64,000 nucleotides of DNA, taken from NCBI RefSeq assembly GCF_015832195.1, contig NC_052018.1:53319666-53383665 (forward strand), written 5' to 3'. Positions 1 to 15,075 of the stretch are shown here, one piece after another (positions within the stretch are counted from its first letter, which is position 1; each line of letters starts with the position of its first letter). A program made the position numbers and the translations under genes. The notes beneath the pieces are model-generated. The model saw nothing but the letters and a program-made list of their open reading frames with translations, had not been told where the DNA came from and did not search any database. This DNA comes from Motacilla alba alba (Eukaryota > Chordata > Aves > Passeriformes > Motacillidae).

Positions 1-1374
1 TCCTTGCAGGTGCATGTCCTCCAGACTCGAGCCCTGGGACTGCATGAACGGGATATATATAGATTTGATGAGTTCGGGGCAAGCAGAAAATAGGAAGGGG
101 AACATTAATGCTGAATAAGAAAATCACTGGGATGATGAAAAGCTACTTAAAAAATTATTAATACTTAAATTTTTTTAGGCCTTTAAAGCTCATAAAAAAC
201 AACTGCAATCATACCAAGTAAAGAAAATCATTGGATGAGGAACGGAAAACATGAGGAATGAAAATAAAAAATATTTCTGGAGTTGGAGTTGAGAAAATTT
301 TCCTACAAAAGCACTAGATAGATCCTGCTAGAACATCTAAGTCCTGATCTCTGTGAGTATAGAGAATAGAAGTATTAAGGACATCACAACAACATAACAT
401 TTCATTTACACAGTATCATTCACAAGGACAAGTACAACAGTCCCTACTTTTAAGCACTGGACATTATCTACCATCCTTTCTGCTCCCTTGATGGGTGAGT
501 TGCCTAGATGAAAACAATTATGCAATGCGATGGCATTTTATACCATCATTTTATACAAGTTTGAGCGTGCTTTTGGAAAGCTTGAAATTCTTATTTTCTC
601 ATAGTAGTGTCCAAATGAAAACCAGGTCATCAGATTATCTTCACCTACATTGTCAAGCCATAGGTCTGATAGTAAAGATCAATCTTATGGTGGTAAAAAT
701 TGCCAATTTCTCAGTGTGGTTTGGTATGGTTGACTTAATTCTCAAAATTTCCATTCTGTACCAACATCAGTGTTGACAGAGTTATAAAAATTGACATAGG
801 CACAAAAATATTCTGCTCATATAATTTACTTTTCTGGAGGAAATGGATAAAATCAATACAAGTTAAAATACTCTTTTTCTAATGTAAGATGTATTTCCAC
901 TAGGAAATTTTCTGCCAGATCTCTGTGGGCATTTTCTACTACTAACAGATCAAGATATAAAAGATACAATAATTATATCTACCCTTGAGTAAGGGCAGTA
1001 TGAAGAGACCCATATATACAAATTAATACAGTAAAAATTCCATTTGTGAGCAGATTTTATTGTAGAGTCTCCAAAAACCTGTGGATTGAAATAGTACACA
1101 GAAAGAAAGGTCTTAACTTCACAGAGAAAACAAGAGGATTTCAGCTGACTATTGTCATTCAGAAATGAAACACTGACGTGGTGCAGAACAGTTGTACAAA
1201 AACACTGGCTCAAATGTCAGGGAAAACAACGGCAATAGAATACCAGAAATTATTAGTGAGAAGTAGAGAACAAACCAGAAAATATAATTACTGGTCCTGC
1301 ATAACTCCATGGTGTGAAGCGATTTTGATTACCGAGAGCAATTCTGATTCCCTGTCTCAAACCAGGCATGGTGG

Positions 1375-1475
1375 AAAGGGGTAAGGTTCAGAGGAGGGTG
1401 GCCAGGGCCTGAAGTGCCTCTGCTCAAGGAATGATTAGATATGGTAGGATTCTTTAGACTGGAGACAGGGTGACC
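1375..1475 (+). mobile_element. Diverged CR1 LINE fragment (weak)
   Basis: GGTTCAGAGGAGGGTGGCCA at about 1387 followed by GGCCTGAAGTGCCTCTGCTC and a TAGACTGGAGA segment parallels the CR1 stretch GGTCCAGAGGAGGGCCAC...CTGGAGCACCTCTCC...CAGCCTGGAGAAG in order and spacing. It is diverged and short. Confidence 0.45.
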
Positions 1476-4400
1476 AAGGACAAATGTGATGCAAGTCCCT
1501 ACGATCTTTAGTAAGGAAGGCAAACAAGTGTAAAAGGTTCACTGTTACTCACAGTATCTTCCCACACAAATGGTGCAGATACAAATGTGAAGGAAAGAAA
1601 CAAGCAGGTGATGCTTTCCAAAAACCTAGGAAACAGTCCTTGTGGTTAAGCTATTCAACCCCCTGCCACAGAGTGTTGGGATTATAAGGGTCTACGTGAG
1701 TTTAAAAAGTGATTGAAGAAAGTAATGGAAGAAAAAGTAGAGAAAAAAAATGGAGACAAAAAAGGGCAAACATGCTCAAAACCCACCTCTCCTCTGACTA
1801 TTTTGGTTTTTTTTTGATCTGGGAGATGATCTGAGAGAGGTATGTGTTTTTGCATTCACTTCCAACATCTACTGTTGACCACAGCTAGACACCTATCAGT
1901 AAGATAAAAAATCTTTCATCTGGCTCTGTATGACAATTCTTATTCTGTTAGTATCACACTCTAGCTTCATCCCCTCTCTCTTTTCCACCTTACTTTGTTT
2001 TCTTCATTTCTGTTTCGTTCTTACACCTTAGACTCATTTTTCTGCAGAGCATTGGCAACCTGCTGCACCCTGGTGGAGCATACCTATGACGTTTTCATTA
2101 CTTTTTTTGCCTTCAATAGCTAGAATTGTTTTGACTCAAATTAGAGCTGTGAATACCTTGTTTTCTAGTCCCCATTATTGCTTGCTCATGTAGACACGCA
2201 CTTTTCTGTTCAGCCTACAACTGCATTAAGTTGCTTGCAGTTAAGCAAGAGATGAAAGTAGAGGAAGAGAAAGGAGAGGAAGAATTTCTCCTCCAAGCAG
2301 AGTTTAGTTTAAGTCATATAAGTTTCTTTTCATAAGTTAAGGAGAGAATCCCTTTATGTAACACCCTAAAAGTGTGACCCAAGCACAGCCTCCTAGCTTT
2401 CAGTAGAGAACGCTTTAGTAACAGATTTCAGAAGTGGCTAGGAGAGGATGCTTTTCCAGGAAAATGCCACAATTGCTGTACTTTCTCCATTTGCTTACTC
2501 ACCTCCTCTGCCCTCTTGAGAATATGCTGGGTTATGCTTGTTCAGAAAGAGAAGCTTCTGGAGCATGCTGTGCTAAATCATGGTACTGGCACTGCCCCAG
2601 CTGGCAGAGGCTGAAGTTTATCTCCCTGCCCAGGAGGATGTGCTGGACGCAACTAATTCTACCCCAGGCCAAGGCCCATTTTCTCTATTCATACAAAAAA
2701 AAAAAAAAAAGAAAAAAAAGTTTGAGACTTTAATTCACCTATTTCTACTATGTTGACTATGCACCTCAAGAGGTAACTTGAGAATAAACAATGAATACAT
2801 TACAACTTTTCTATTTTCTTATATGCTTGTCAATGGAGAAGCTTTCCAGTGGTACTGCATAGCAGAATTGTAGAGCACCAAATCATCACACTTCAAAGAG
2901 AAGAAAACTTGATGTTAGATAGGAATAATACTTGGTTGAAAAAAACAAAGTTAAACCCCAAATATTTAAAGTTCATACAACTCAGTAGAACAGAAATAAC
3001 AGCACCAAATCATTTGTTAAAAGACACATAGTTTGGCATACCTCTTTAGCCAGATCATTATATAAAATCATGGTGGTCTGATTGCCATTTCTCCCTCCTT
3101 TTTCCTCCTCCTCTTCCTTAACAGCTGCTTCTCAGCCAGAGACAGCTATAGCATGACACACTGAGGCTGCACCTTCTGTTCATCAGCAGACCCTACCTAC
3201 CAAGGGGACAGGATGCCCCACCAAAGGTACAGCAATGCCATCTGCACCCTCCCTGGCAAGTCATTCCAGTGGGAGAAGTAGGTCATGTTGCCTTTTACTG
3301 TTATGTAAAGGAAGCAGCTTCAGCTACCATACCTGTAAGGGATTACCTGTATCCCAGTTCAGGAAGTCTGGATCTCATGCACTCTGTCATACCTCTCTTG
3401 GTTTAACCCTTGCAATCAAGCACCTCACTGGATTTTCAGACTCAGAAGATTGTGAGAAGGCACAGAAAATTTAAATTGTAAAGAAAATTAGGGACATCAT
3501 TTGTCCCACCAATGGAGAATAAAAGTAGGTGAAATTAAGTCTGTTGCTTTTACTAACTAAATTATTTTAAAATAAAGGCTTAGTTCTAATTTTGCTCTCA
3601 CATGTTTCATTCAGCCTTTCCAAAGGCTTCAGGAAGTTTCATAATCCTGGTTTTATTCCTACAGCAATCAATTGTAGTTATTGTTCAGAGATAATAACAG
3701 AACTGAGCATGCCCTGAATAGGCCAGTTCTGCTCCACCATTTCTGATGATAAAAAAAATTCTATCAGTCTCTCTCTGTCTCTTCTGGAATTGCTATATTT
3801 TATGTTACTAGAATGATTGAAAAAAAGTTATCAATTTTTTAATTTAAGACACTGAAAAAAGTCTCTGTATTGCCATGTTTGCTGCCATTCTGCTTTTTCA
3901 TACCCTTTTCAGAAGATCAGATTACAGCAGACTTGCATAAATGCAATCATGCATGCATACATCTGAATAGTCTATATATTGCATTAGTATCTAACCCTCA
4001 TTGATTATTTAATGAGGCTAATGGTAGAGGAGCAGTAGAGAAAATTTTATAGCTAAGACTGTGGGAATGAAAGCCAAAATATGGAATTCCTCTAGATTAA
4101 TCAGTCTCGTTCCCTGTCTCATTGCATTTTGTATAGCATGCTCACTAACATGCTCACTAACACAGTACCAGTATGTTCAAACAGCTTTTCCAGGAAGAGA
4201 TTTCAAAGATAAAGTATTTTTGTTGCAGATGATCAATTGCAGATGATCTCAGGCTTAAAATGACTGGTCTTAAAAGAAATTAGTCATGAGCAGGCTGTAT
4301 TCTGGGGTCTGCCTGCTTCCTTCTCACAGGGAGGCTGTGCCACAGCCTGTGCATCAGACTGAGAGGTGGCCCACAACCAGTATGAAGGTCTTATTGTCTA

Positions 4401-7400
4401 TCTTAATCTTTAAAGTCCTCATTGTGACTTTCCTGAGCAGACTGCAGAGCTTCTTATCCCATGGTGTTCCACCACAGCTTAAAGCAAGTGAAAACAGTGG
4501 TTCTAGCATCCCAGGGGGTTGCAGACTCCTTTCTCTGTGCCTAAAAAGAGTTTGGGAGAAGCAGGACCATCCTAGTCTCACATATCTGGTACTTTTCAGG
4601 TGGCTCCACAGCAGGTGATTTTTCTTCATTTGTTTGTAGGCACTAGAATGCCCAATTCCCTTTGATTGTTAGGGGTCTTGGGTCCTTAGCTTGGAAAGGC
4701 AGGGAAGACGTGAGCAAACAGGTGAATAAACAGTATGCATTCTGTTAGCTGAGAGGCTTGAGAGTGTTATATGTTTTTATTTATTCCTCATTTACTGTTA
4801 ATTAAATTTTTATTTCCTCCCTGTTAATTTGTTATGCTTGTTTTGATAACTTATGGATGTGTCTAATTGTTTAGGCTGGGACTGTATCTTCCTACTCTGA
4901 CTTCCAGGTGGCATCACATTACCATATACATAAGCTTCCAGATGAAAATTCTACCTAGATTTTCCAAGACCTGATGTTAGATAATTAGTTTCTTTTCCAC
5001 CTGTGATACCTCCTGAATTATTCTCTGCCTTTGTGTCCTCTTCTTATGGATAATCTCTCTCTTTATTTTGTCTTTGGTTTCTCTGTTATTTTTTCACTAT
5101 AACCTGCATTTTAGGATCAGGGGATTTTTGTACATATCATTTCTAAGCTTAATCCAATTTTCAGAGGTAACTCTTGGACTAGAAACTTTTGAAAATGCTG
5201 TCAATTTATCTCTGTTCCTTTTTTGTCCTAAACACTTGTGAGACCTCAACATAAGTGATCCTGAAAATAAGATTTTTTCATTTCTATGTCTTATTGGATT
5301 TTGTGTATGATGACTGGACATTTTAGTTGTTAATTCACACTTACAAATCCTCTAAAAATCACTGTATTTAGGCAAGCTGCTGATTAATAAATCAACAGTG
5401 AATGAGATCCTTTGTTCAACAATTTGCTGGGCTTTTTATCAGGCCTGTTATGCTGTTATCGACGTCCTGGATCATATCCAAGCTTCTTACATAATGCCCT
5501 AGTACTTTCAGAGAAATTAGAGGACTCTGGCACACATCAAAACAATAAAATCAGGATATCAGGTTTTCCAGCTGGTGCATGTGCACAGAAAAAGCTCTGT
5601 AGGTGTATTGAGAAGTACACATGGCAGATTTGTTGCCAGGCTTTTGACTCAGGGACTGAATTTTGATTCTGATTTAAAGAGCAAGTAAGAAAATTATTTT
5701 CTCCAAATCTGCTGCCTTGTGTACGCTGATATTGCTTTAGATGGTTTTAAATGACAGACAGTGGATCAGCTGTGATGTACCTACAGCGGCTCCTGTGCTC
5801 TCTGCGGGCTGCAGGGAGCTGCTCGCTGTGCGAATGCGGCCGGAGCCCCTGTTTCTATGGCTACTTTACCTGCTCTCACCCCGTCAAGCAGCCCCTCTTC
5901 CTTTCCATGGAGCTGGTGCAGGGGAAGCAAGGATGGAGTATTTCAAAGGAGGAGCCTGAGAAATCAGTATTGGTGTGTTGTAGTGTCAGAGTGTCAGGGA
6001 ATGGACAGAGGCAACCTCTGCAGGGTGAGTTCCAGGGACATGCTGGGCTCCTCCACCCTAACCCCCTCCTGCGCCCCTTGCATCTCACAGAAAGCACGGC
6101 AGAGCCATAACGGTGATGGCCTGACCTTGTTTGGAGTCCCTGTAGAGAAATGCTTTTCAGCACAACACATCTACCCTGGTGTAATTCTATGACGAGCAAA
6201 ACAACAATGAAGCTTTGTGGAGTAAGGACAGCCACAGCAACACTGGAGTCCTGCAAAAAGGCTCTGGGTCACATTGTCATAGCAGTATGTAAACCCTGGA
6301 CAGCTGATGCTGCTGTCCACAGAGAATCAGGATGTTGTAGGACAGATCTGAGATAATCTTTTATTGATCGGAGGTTCAAGAGACCATAATTGAAGCATAA
6401 TTGACCTTTAAGCTTAAGGTAATGCCTTTGTGTTGAAAAGGGTGCTGCAGAATGAGTCTTTCTGCTCCCCCTGTTCTGAGTCTGAATGTGAGGTTAACTT
6501 GGTATCTGTCCCACCAAAGTCAGCGATCTATCCAAGTGTTTCTGTTTGGCCGAGTCAATCAGTTATTAATGAGATACATATACAGGAGAGGATGCCCTCC
6601 AGGTTTCATTCATTATTGAGGAAGGAAGTCCGAGGAAGGAAGTCCAAGGAAGGCACATAAACTTACCCTGCCATGTAGTCATAGGTGCTCAAAAGAGCTG
6701 TGATCCGCTCTTCTCAAACCCACCTCCTTTTCCCACAATCCAAGTTGTCTTGTAATTTTAGAAGAGGCATGTGTAGGAAGCAACAAATCTTTGTTATACA
6801 GAGATATTCCTTTAAAACTTCTGGGGCTAAATCTTGGCTCTGTTAAGGTCAATAGCTAATCTCACACTCTTGTCAAAATGACCATCCCCAATGTTAGGAT
6901 TTCTTGAACATTTTGGTCATTGTCTCCTCTAAGCTGTCACAGGATTCTTCATGCTGATTTGAGTACTGACAAATTTAATTTAGAAGGTTTACTAAACCAA
7001 CTGCTATAAAATATACATATATTTTGAAATCACTGATTGCTTCTGCCATGACAAGAAGAAAACAATGTTCTATTCACTTGAAATTCTTCATATAACCTGA
7101 GAATTTCTGTGAATAATAATAATGAATTGCAGTAATGGATTTTATTAAAACATCAATTGTCTTTGCATTTACAAAATTTTTGTATGACTTAAAAATATAA
7201 GGAAAATAAAAATAATTTAGTGCAGCAAAGTAAATGTTCTCAGTTTTATAATGAAGTTTTTCTTTCAAAAGGAAATCTAGAGATATTGGAAAGGAAGGCT
7301 CTCTCTTCTGAGCTGGAGCTGCTGATGCTCAGGCACAGAGCCAGGCAGTGCATCCCATCTCTTGTTTGATGCTGGCCATGTACCTTATGACTTCCAGTTA

Positions 7401-9636
7401 CAGTCCCCCAAAGTCATGATAATATTTGCTACCATGTCTTCCTCACCTACCCTTCAGATCTAGTTCTGGAATGAGACATGAGTAACAGACTAACTCAGGG
7501 AAGTTAAGTCCTTTTTCTCAAAGATGACTGGGTTAATTTCTTTTAAGGAAAAAATCCTAAGATGTTTTTACCCACTTTTCACTTGCATGCACTTTCTATT
7601 AATCCGTCATAAATTTAAAGATGCTTAACTGACTTGAAGCAAATATTCAGCTTTCATTTTGTTTACCATACTTTTAATAGCTTCAATATCAGAAACTCTA
7701 GTTCTGTAGGCTTCACTACCATTAAAGCCCACAAAAAGACACATGAGAAAACTTTCCTGGAGCCCTCTTTAAAGAATAAATGTCTTCTTCAATGACTGTT
7801 GTGGTGACATTCTCTCTCATTACAGGATGTTCTGTGAGCCATTGTGAGTCTGTGTGCATCTTGTAATTACTATCAAAGCTTTGGCAAAGGGTCAAACTAT
7901 TTCTTCAAGCAGTTTTAAAGTGCAACTCAAGCCCCTGTGCTCTCATCAACTAGCCTTTCAAACAGCCTGATTCAAGCCATTGAGGTAATGGTGACTGCAC
8001 CACTGATGTGAAATGAGCACGACACAGAGTTATGTCCCTGGCTGCCTGGTGAGCACATCAGTGCATGGGCACTGCCCCCTGACCAAGAAGTTCTGGAAAC
8101 AGCATAGATCAAAACCTCTCTGGGACAAGAGCAGCTGCTAGTCCACTTCCCTGACATTAACATTTGAGATTATCCCATTCAATATTTCTGCAAATTATGA
8201 AAGACTCACCATGCCTGGACATGTTTGTGTCTGTAACAATGTCCACCCTCAGACATGGATTCACCACTTGGTTAGTGTTTGAACTGTGTCACAAGAACAT
8301 CATACACACAAGGGTCATAGGGATCAGAGGAGCTGTTTCTTACAGGAAAGACAGAAGCCACAATGGCTTCAAAGCCTTTCCTCTGAGCCAAAGCCCTTTT
8401 ATGTACACTACCACGTTACCTGGTAGCACAGGTTTCATCTGGACCAAAACCAAGCTAACTTAGTCTAAGTACAGCATGTGATCTTTATGCCAGTTTAAGG
8501 AATTATCCTGACTGAAGCAAAAGAGTTGATACCTGGTTCAGTATAAAAACTGCTGGGCAAAAAGGTTTTTTTTGCCAAAGCATTTGGAAAGCGTTGTTGC
8601 TATTAAGCATTTGTTTAAAATCTTTCTGTAGCACATTGCCACAATGTGGCACAAGTAATCCTAAAATTAAATATACCCTCTCTTTGCACCTGTCAATTGA
8701 GATGGAGACAGCTGACTGGGAGAGAAATATAGATTTTTTACTTCAGTGATATGATTTGGCATATGTGCATACTTGCCAACATGTTAAAAACATGTTCTAG
8801 TCTAGTCTTCTGATTCTATATAATTTTTATTTCAGTTACATGTGAAAGTGATAGGGAGATTGAAAAGTTATATAGCATCATCTAGTGTTCATATACAAAT
8901 TTACAGGAGCCTGCAGTTTCACCACCCTCAGTTATTCAGATTAACTGGCACCAGTGTTGATTCCAAAGGAAAATGTGGGATAAATTCCTTATTTCCAGCT
9001 GTTGGCCTGTGGACTCTAAGGAAAGGGGAAAAAAAAAGGAAAAAAGAAAGAAAAAAAATAGAGCTGTGCTATGCCCATACTGTTAGCATTCACAGGAGTG
9101 GGACAAGAATATTAAGTATTGCAAGTATTTTTGCAGATAAGGCTAAGCCAAGGAATTTTGGTGTGTGATTTTAATATAAGGATGGTAGAAGCCCAGGATC
9201 AGAACCTGCTGTATCCACTCCGATTTAACAAAATAAATTAGAATGCTTTATTTTTTAAGCACTTATTCAAAAAAAGAGAATGTGAACAGGAAACCAAATA
9301 TTCTGTCTCCAAGGCTAAGCACTTTAAATTAAATTACTTTGAAGGAAATGCAATAGACAGCCAGGAGGACATCACAGAGTTCAGAAACCTGCCCTCTATA
9401 AAACATGTCTGCTTATGTTCACTTTTCTAAAGGGGGGTTGCCTTCTCCTTCTTAAAAGCTTAATATTTCAAAATTTTAAGATTTATTTTTCTTAACTGTT
9501 TACTGTGTTTTTATGTGTAGAATAGACAGCATAGAGATTTATGCTAATACCAAAAAAAGAGGAAAAAAAAAGAAGGAAAAAGTACTGATGCCTCAGGTTT
9601 TAGCTGTTATATTTTTCAGGTTCTGTGCTGCTTTAG

Positions 9637-10042
9637 TGTGTATTTCTGAGCTTCATATTAAGGGATAGTAACCTCTCTTCACAGAGTAGGTAGACAAAAC
9701 AATTCCTTCTCTAGCCGAGGACCACAGACAAATGATCCAAATCTCAGGCCTAAGAGCATAAACAACTGGATTAAGGAGAGAAAAACAAGAAGAATGGGAC
9801 TTCATAACCTATAGCTATAATTGGACAATTAACTGCAATATGCAAATGGACCAAAAGTTATAAAAGTGTGAGACTTCATGACCAGTCATCCATTTTTTGG
9901 CCCTTTTGGGGTCATCTTGGGTGTATCCCTGGCTGTGCTCTTTTGCTGCCCAAGGTGTATCCATTAGGCCTCCTAATAGATCCCTACTTTATTCTTTAGC
10001 TCCATCTAGCCTCTGTTCTAGGGCAGCCTTCACAAGGCATCA
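9637..10042 (+). mobile_element. Solo LTR of an endogenous retrovirus (approximate ends)
   Basis: A run of about 400 bases has LTR organisation: a U3-like region with an ATGCAAAT octamer at about 9841, a TATA box (TTATAAAAG, about 9859), then a TTTTGGGGTCATCTTGGGTG segment, a CTCCATCTAGCCTCTGTTCT segment and a CA end at 10041-10042. It resembles passerine LTRs as I recall them. No retroviral genes or paired LTR flank it. The 5' boundary and target-site duplication could not be fixed. The polyadenylation hexamer has decayed. Confidence 0.6.
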
Positions 10043-12665
10043 GTACCCCCAGTCTTTCATTTAAATCTAGGCTCCGGAGAAAGACTTTCTTGTATCTGTG
10101 TCAATGACAGGTCTAATCACTCTGGAAAAAGGCAACCTCTGTTTCTTGGGAGCACAGCAGCTTCCTTTGCCACCCAAACAGCAGAAAATATGCAGGTCAC
10201 ATCTCCCCAGGCTCTTCTACTGCATGATTTCCCCTGTAAGTAAGCATCGTATTGCGCCTCCCTGCAAAGACCACATAGCATGGCCCAAGTGCTGGTGCAG
10301 GCAGGGAGGAGACAAAGATGGGTTATACTGGAAAACATTGTAGGAACAGGACAGCCAGCCAGATGGGAGGCTGAGGGAGGCATACCTTATCACCAAAAAA
10401 GCTATTCTTGTCTTCTTGATGAGAATTAAATGGGACAATTAAGTATGACTCAATATGAGTAAGGTCACGTGACGCACACACGTTTGAGGAAATGGCACTT
10501 CAGAACAGGCCAGAAATATTTGGGAAGCTGGACATTTTTTCTAGTGAAATCAGGGAGTCCTCAGAGGTTCTTGTTTGATAGGAACACCTGGGGGCTTAAT
10601 GAATTCCTTTCAAACCTATTTAAAGCTAAACACGTGTTTCGCTTGCATCCTTTTGACAATCCAAGGCCTAATTTTTTGATGACTTGGGACAACAGAGCAG
10701 AAATTCCTGTTGTGCAATAGCTGCCCAGCTGTGTGTCTTGGGTTTTTTTGTGCACTCAAACTTGGTGGCTTTTGTGGAGCTTAGTCATACTTATGCTTGC
10801 TGTATATCAGCAGGTGGCTGTCACATACAGGAAATGAATTTCACATGAGTCTTTATGCATTGGACACTTGCATTATGGAATTGATTTTGATATGTATGAA
10901 GTCATGTGAGAAATCTCAGAAGCAGAGTTCTCAGGAACACCCAGGTGCTGGAGTTTGGGGTGTGCTCTAAAAATAAATAAAAATTAAGGGAAAGAAAAGC
11001 ATGAAAATCAGGGCAATAGAAATATTTATCATGTTTTCCAGAAAAAACATCATTTGAAAAAATGTTTGGTTTCTGTCATTTCTCAACTTCTCACATCACA
11101 TCTCTCCATATACTATCATTAGGTCTCATTTCAATGTTAGCTTTGTTGTGCAAGCATCTGTGAATACCCAGTCATTCCTGTCTTTAATGTTTGCTCCTTA
11201 CACACCTTTTCTGGGTTTATAGTACCTTAATTATGTTTCAAAAATGACTGATTCGTTTAGCAATTAGATGTTGAATATACATTTTAGTTTAATCAAACAT
11301 GTTTGGAATTTGTTTTTCGTGAGTTATTCAGACTTCTCTAAACGAGACTGAAATCTGTTTTCTTGAAAATCACCCTTATTTCCTCTCTCATTGCAAATGA
11401 GCATCAGAACCAAAATAGTGTTGTATACCAACACAGAATATCAATTAGAAACAACAAGAGTGTTATTCTTTCCCATGACAGAAACAAAATTAAGCAATAA
11501 ATGTGAGGCTAATTTATACCTTATGTTTTATTTTACTACATTTCTTCCCAGTTGTCTTGTACTAGAATTTATTTTTCCTGCTCACACAATGAAGAGTAAT
11601 CTATTTCTTTGAGAAATTTTTTTGTTAGCTCTCCTTTCCTTTCTTGCAAGAAAGCTTCTCCCTTCCCCCTCCCTTTTATTTTTCAGTCTAAGGAAAATGG
11701 CTGCAGCTGGAAGAAGATGGTTGACAGCCTCCTTATATTTTCTCTGCAGTCTCTGAGTTTCAAGAGCTGATTTTCATTCCTGAAACAATTGTTTACTCCT
11801 TCCAAACGGCAAAAAAAAAGCTGTTTTGGTCCAAGTTTCTAATTGATGCAGTCATTTTGCATACTTCACATCAGTAAATCTGGGCACTAGCATCTAGCCA
11901 CAGATTTACTGCTTTGGATACTTGTGTCTTTCTTGTAGTGAATCTTTTCCATTATGCTGATTTTTTTCTAATTAGTTATTCTCATTTTCATCTAACTAAA
12001 ATGTCATGCTAAAATTGTAAGTGAAGATTCAGTTTATTTGTCTTATAAATGAATCCATAGTTAATGACATTGAAAAATAAACCTAACTCACGATGTGATT
12101 CTAGTAATTTTTGCTGCAGTTTACTCTTTCCCTGGTGATATATAAACAAGCAGCCAAAAGATTTCCTTGGCTTCATAAGCAGTCTTAGGGCCGTATTTGA
12201 CAACAATTTCCAAGAAAAAATAGACACATCATATTAAAAATTTACTGTCATCTTCCTCCATTAAACAGGTGTTTACAACTCAGATGGTCTCAGGAATATA
12301 TCTCTCTATTTTGGTTATATCAACTTTAAAGTACCTGTTTCAGTGATTGGGGCTTTTGTATAGTCTCACTCAGTGGAATGAATTCCATCACACGGTGAAA
12401 ATAAGGCTGAAGTATTTTATGGTAAGTGTTGAAGAGGTGATGCTGAAGACCACACCGTGGGTGTTAAATTCTACAGATAGCTGACTCCACGATCAGCTTC
12501 ACCTTCAAGCAGAAGATAAAAAAAAACAGAGAAGATTATGGTACAATCTGAACTAACCTCTAAGCTAAACGTACCTCCACAATACCATTATAAAAATGAA
12601 AATTATAGGTTAGTTCCACTTATCATGGTTTGGTTCTGATAAATATATTTTTATTGGCTGGTTTC

Positions 12666-12669
<4 letters not shown>

Positions 12670-12733
<64 letters not shown>

Positions 12734-12737
12734 CTAT
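12670..12737. repeat. Composite (AT)n-(GT)n microsatellite
   Basis: An alternating AT run at 12670-12696 is followed directly by about 15 TG units (12697-12727) and then by more TA-rich sequence. The His-Thr and Tyr-Ile runs in the overlapping minus-strand frame come from this repeat. Confidence 0.95.
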
Positions 12738-15072
12738 ATAAGAATATATAAATGCACATGTTAACATTGGTCCTGCAAGCAAGCCTATTCAGGAAATTTG
12801 AGTATGGTCTTGACTCCTCTGGAGCACTGAAGTCTGGAAAGTACACCTAGGACACCACCAGGTACCCATTACACATCTTGTGTGTAGCTTGCTCCTCAAT
12901 CCATATTTTTACCTTGGTAGTAATTAATCTCCTTTTACTATTATGAACTGGAGCTCTGGAAACATTGGATTTACACCTGCCTTTGTAGCCATTTGTCCAG
13001 CCAGCCTCGTGGAAAGAATACTGCTTTGTCTGGGAAAGAAAAACCGTATATGGTGAAATCCCACCACAGATATGAATCTGGCATTTCTCTGTGTGCTGAT
13101 TAATTACAATTTATAGTCTGAATTGTCAGGATCTTCAGTGCAGGTTACTCTTTTTGGTGAGGCAAAATCAGCTGGGTGCACAGGAAGGCTTTTGCAGAGG
13201 AGAGAATGGGATAATAAACAACACAAGACTGATGTTTCCCAAAGAAGGAGAAATGGTTCAAGGATGGAGGAAGGAGCCAGGATACGATGATGCAGCACCT
13301 CCTGCTAGATCCACTGCACACACAATATGATTTGCCCTCAGATGCCTGATGCTCCTGCCACAGCATGTCTTACTGCATTAGTGGTTGCACTCATGTGACC
13401 ACAGGGTTTGGCTGATGACCTTTACTCACAGAAACACCAGTAGCAATTTATAAACCCTTTTATAGCCCTGTTAAAGGGTTCTGCTGGAGGATATTGCAGC
13501 CAGAGAGATCCTCCCTGCCAAATACTAAAGGCCTGTGACAAAAAATAAATAGAAAGCTTGTTCAGGACAATAGCTGTGAACAATAACAACAGAGATTGGA
13601 AAAAGATTTAAACATATCCACTGCTTTTAGCTTATTCAGTGAATTACATGAAGAATACTTTTAGCTACAGTGTAGTCATTTTTCCCTGAAACAGATCACA
13701 GACAAGGGGCACCCACAATTTCTGGTGCAAGTGTCAGGGCATGAAACAAGGTGCTATACAATAGGAAGGCTCATAGCAGCATCCCATACAAATGAAAACT
13801 CATTATTCTTCCTCTTAGGACTGTTACCCTAAAATGAAGTGGGCAAACCCTTCCTTTCAGTGCTATTTTATGTGGCTGAAGGATAATGATATCTCCAGTT
13901 TACCTAAAGGTTTCTCACCTGCAAAACTCTGTGTCAGTTCTGAATTAATTTCACTGGGAGTACTGATGTCCCTTCCTTACTGGCATTCCAGCTCCTTCCT
14001 CAGTGCATCCAACAGGACTAAGGAACCTTATGTTTTGATAGTTTGGGGCTTAGGGCTGCCATTTCTTCTTGTGGTCACCTCAACTAATCTAATTGAAAAA
14101 AAATCTGTAGCCCGCTTGAAAACTGCAGCATTCTCTCTTTTAACTTGATAATTATATATCAGACCTGAAATTACCACCTATCATATCCTACAGTCTTTTC
14201 CAGCACGTGATTCTGCTGCAATGTCTCTGGGAACACATTCTTACTGAGTAAGTTGTGGGGTACTTGCTAACAGAGTGGTGAATAATGGTGTTGACATTAC
14301 TAATAGCCTTCCTTAATCTCCCCCTTGCTTAAAATGCTGGCATCCCTGGAGGGTGTGCTATGGCTCAACACCCAACACCAACACCACTCAAGCCAAATTG
14401 AGATCACATGTACCCTCCCCTCTCCCCCCTCAGGACAGCCAAACCAACTGGCCTGGATTCCAAACTGGAAACACCAGCTCAGATATTTCTCAAAGGAAAA
14501 CTGTTGTCCTTAAAGTCTTACAGAATCTTCAGCAACTTGTTTGCACACACAGAAAAATGCAAAGATGAAGTAAGGTCTATAAACTGAATTGTAATATTTT
14601 TTCAGGAGCAATTTTTATTACATTAATAAAAAATTATTGTTGACTCTGTAAAAATTAACTGAGTTACTGAAGTCCTTCTATTACCATAATAAGGCAAGAG
14701 GCTGAAACTTCTAAAAGTGGAGGGACTCATCAGTCTAAGTAGATGTATTCTTCTTCATTATTTCCCATCTCAGCATACAACACAATTTTTTTTCTATCAA
14801 ATAGCTCAAAAAATTATATAAGGCAAGCATTATGCCATTAATTTATCTCAACTCTGTATTATAAGTCTTTTGAGAAAGTGTGGTTTTGCATTTACACTAG
14901 TGATTAATATTTTCATGCCTGCCCAGGTTAGTGTTAGCAAGCAGAGCAGGAGAACAATGTAGATGGCAGAGCAGGAGAACAGTTTTTTCATGCACAGTAA
15001 AGTTCCACACAAACATGGAACCAGTAGTTCCCTACCAGGTAATCTGCCATGAGGATGTAAATATATGATATC

Positions 15073-15075
<3 letters not shown>

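Noticed and set aside
12610..12846. Minus-strand frame with His-Thr and Tyr-Ile runs
   Set aside because: It is translation of the AT/GT microsatellite.
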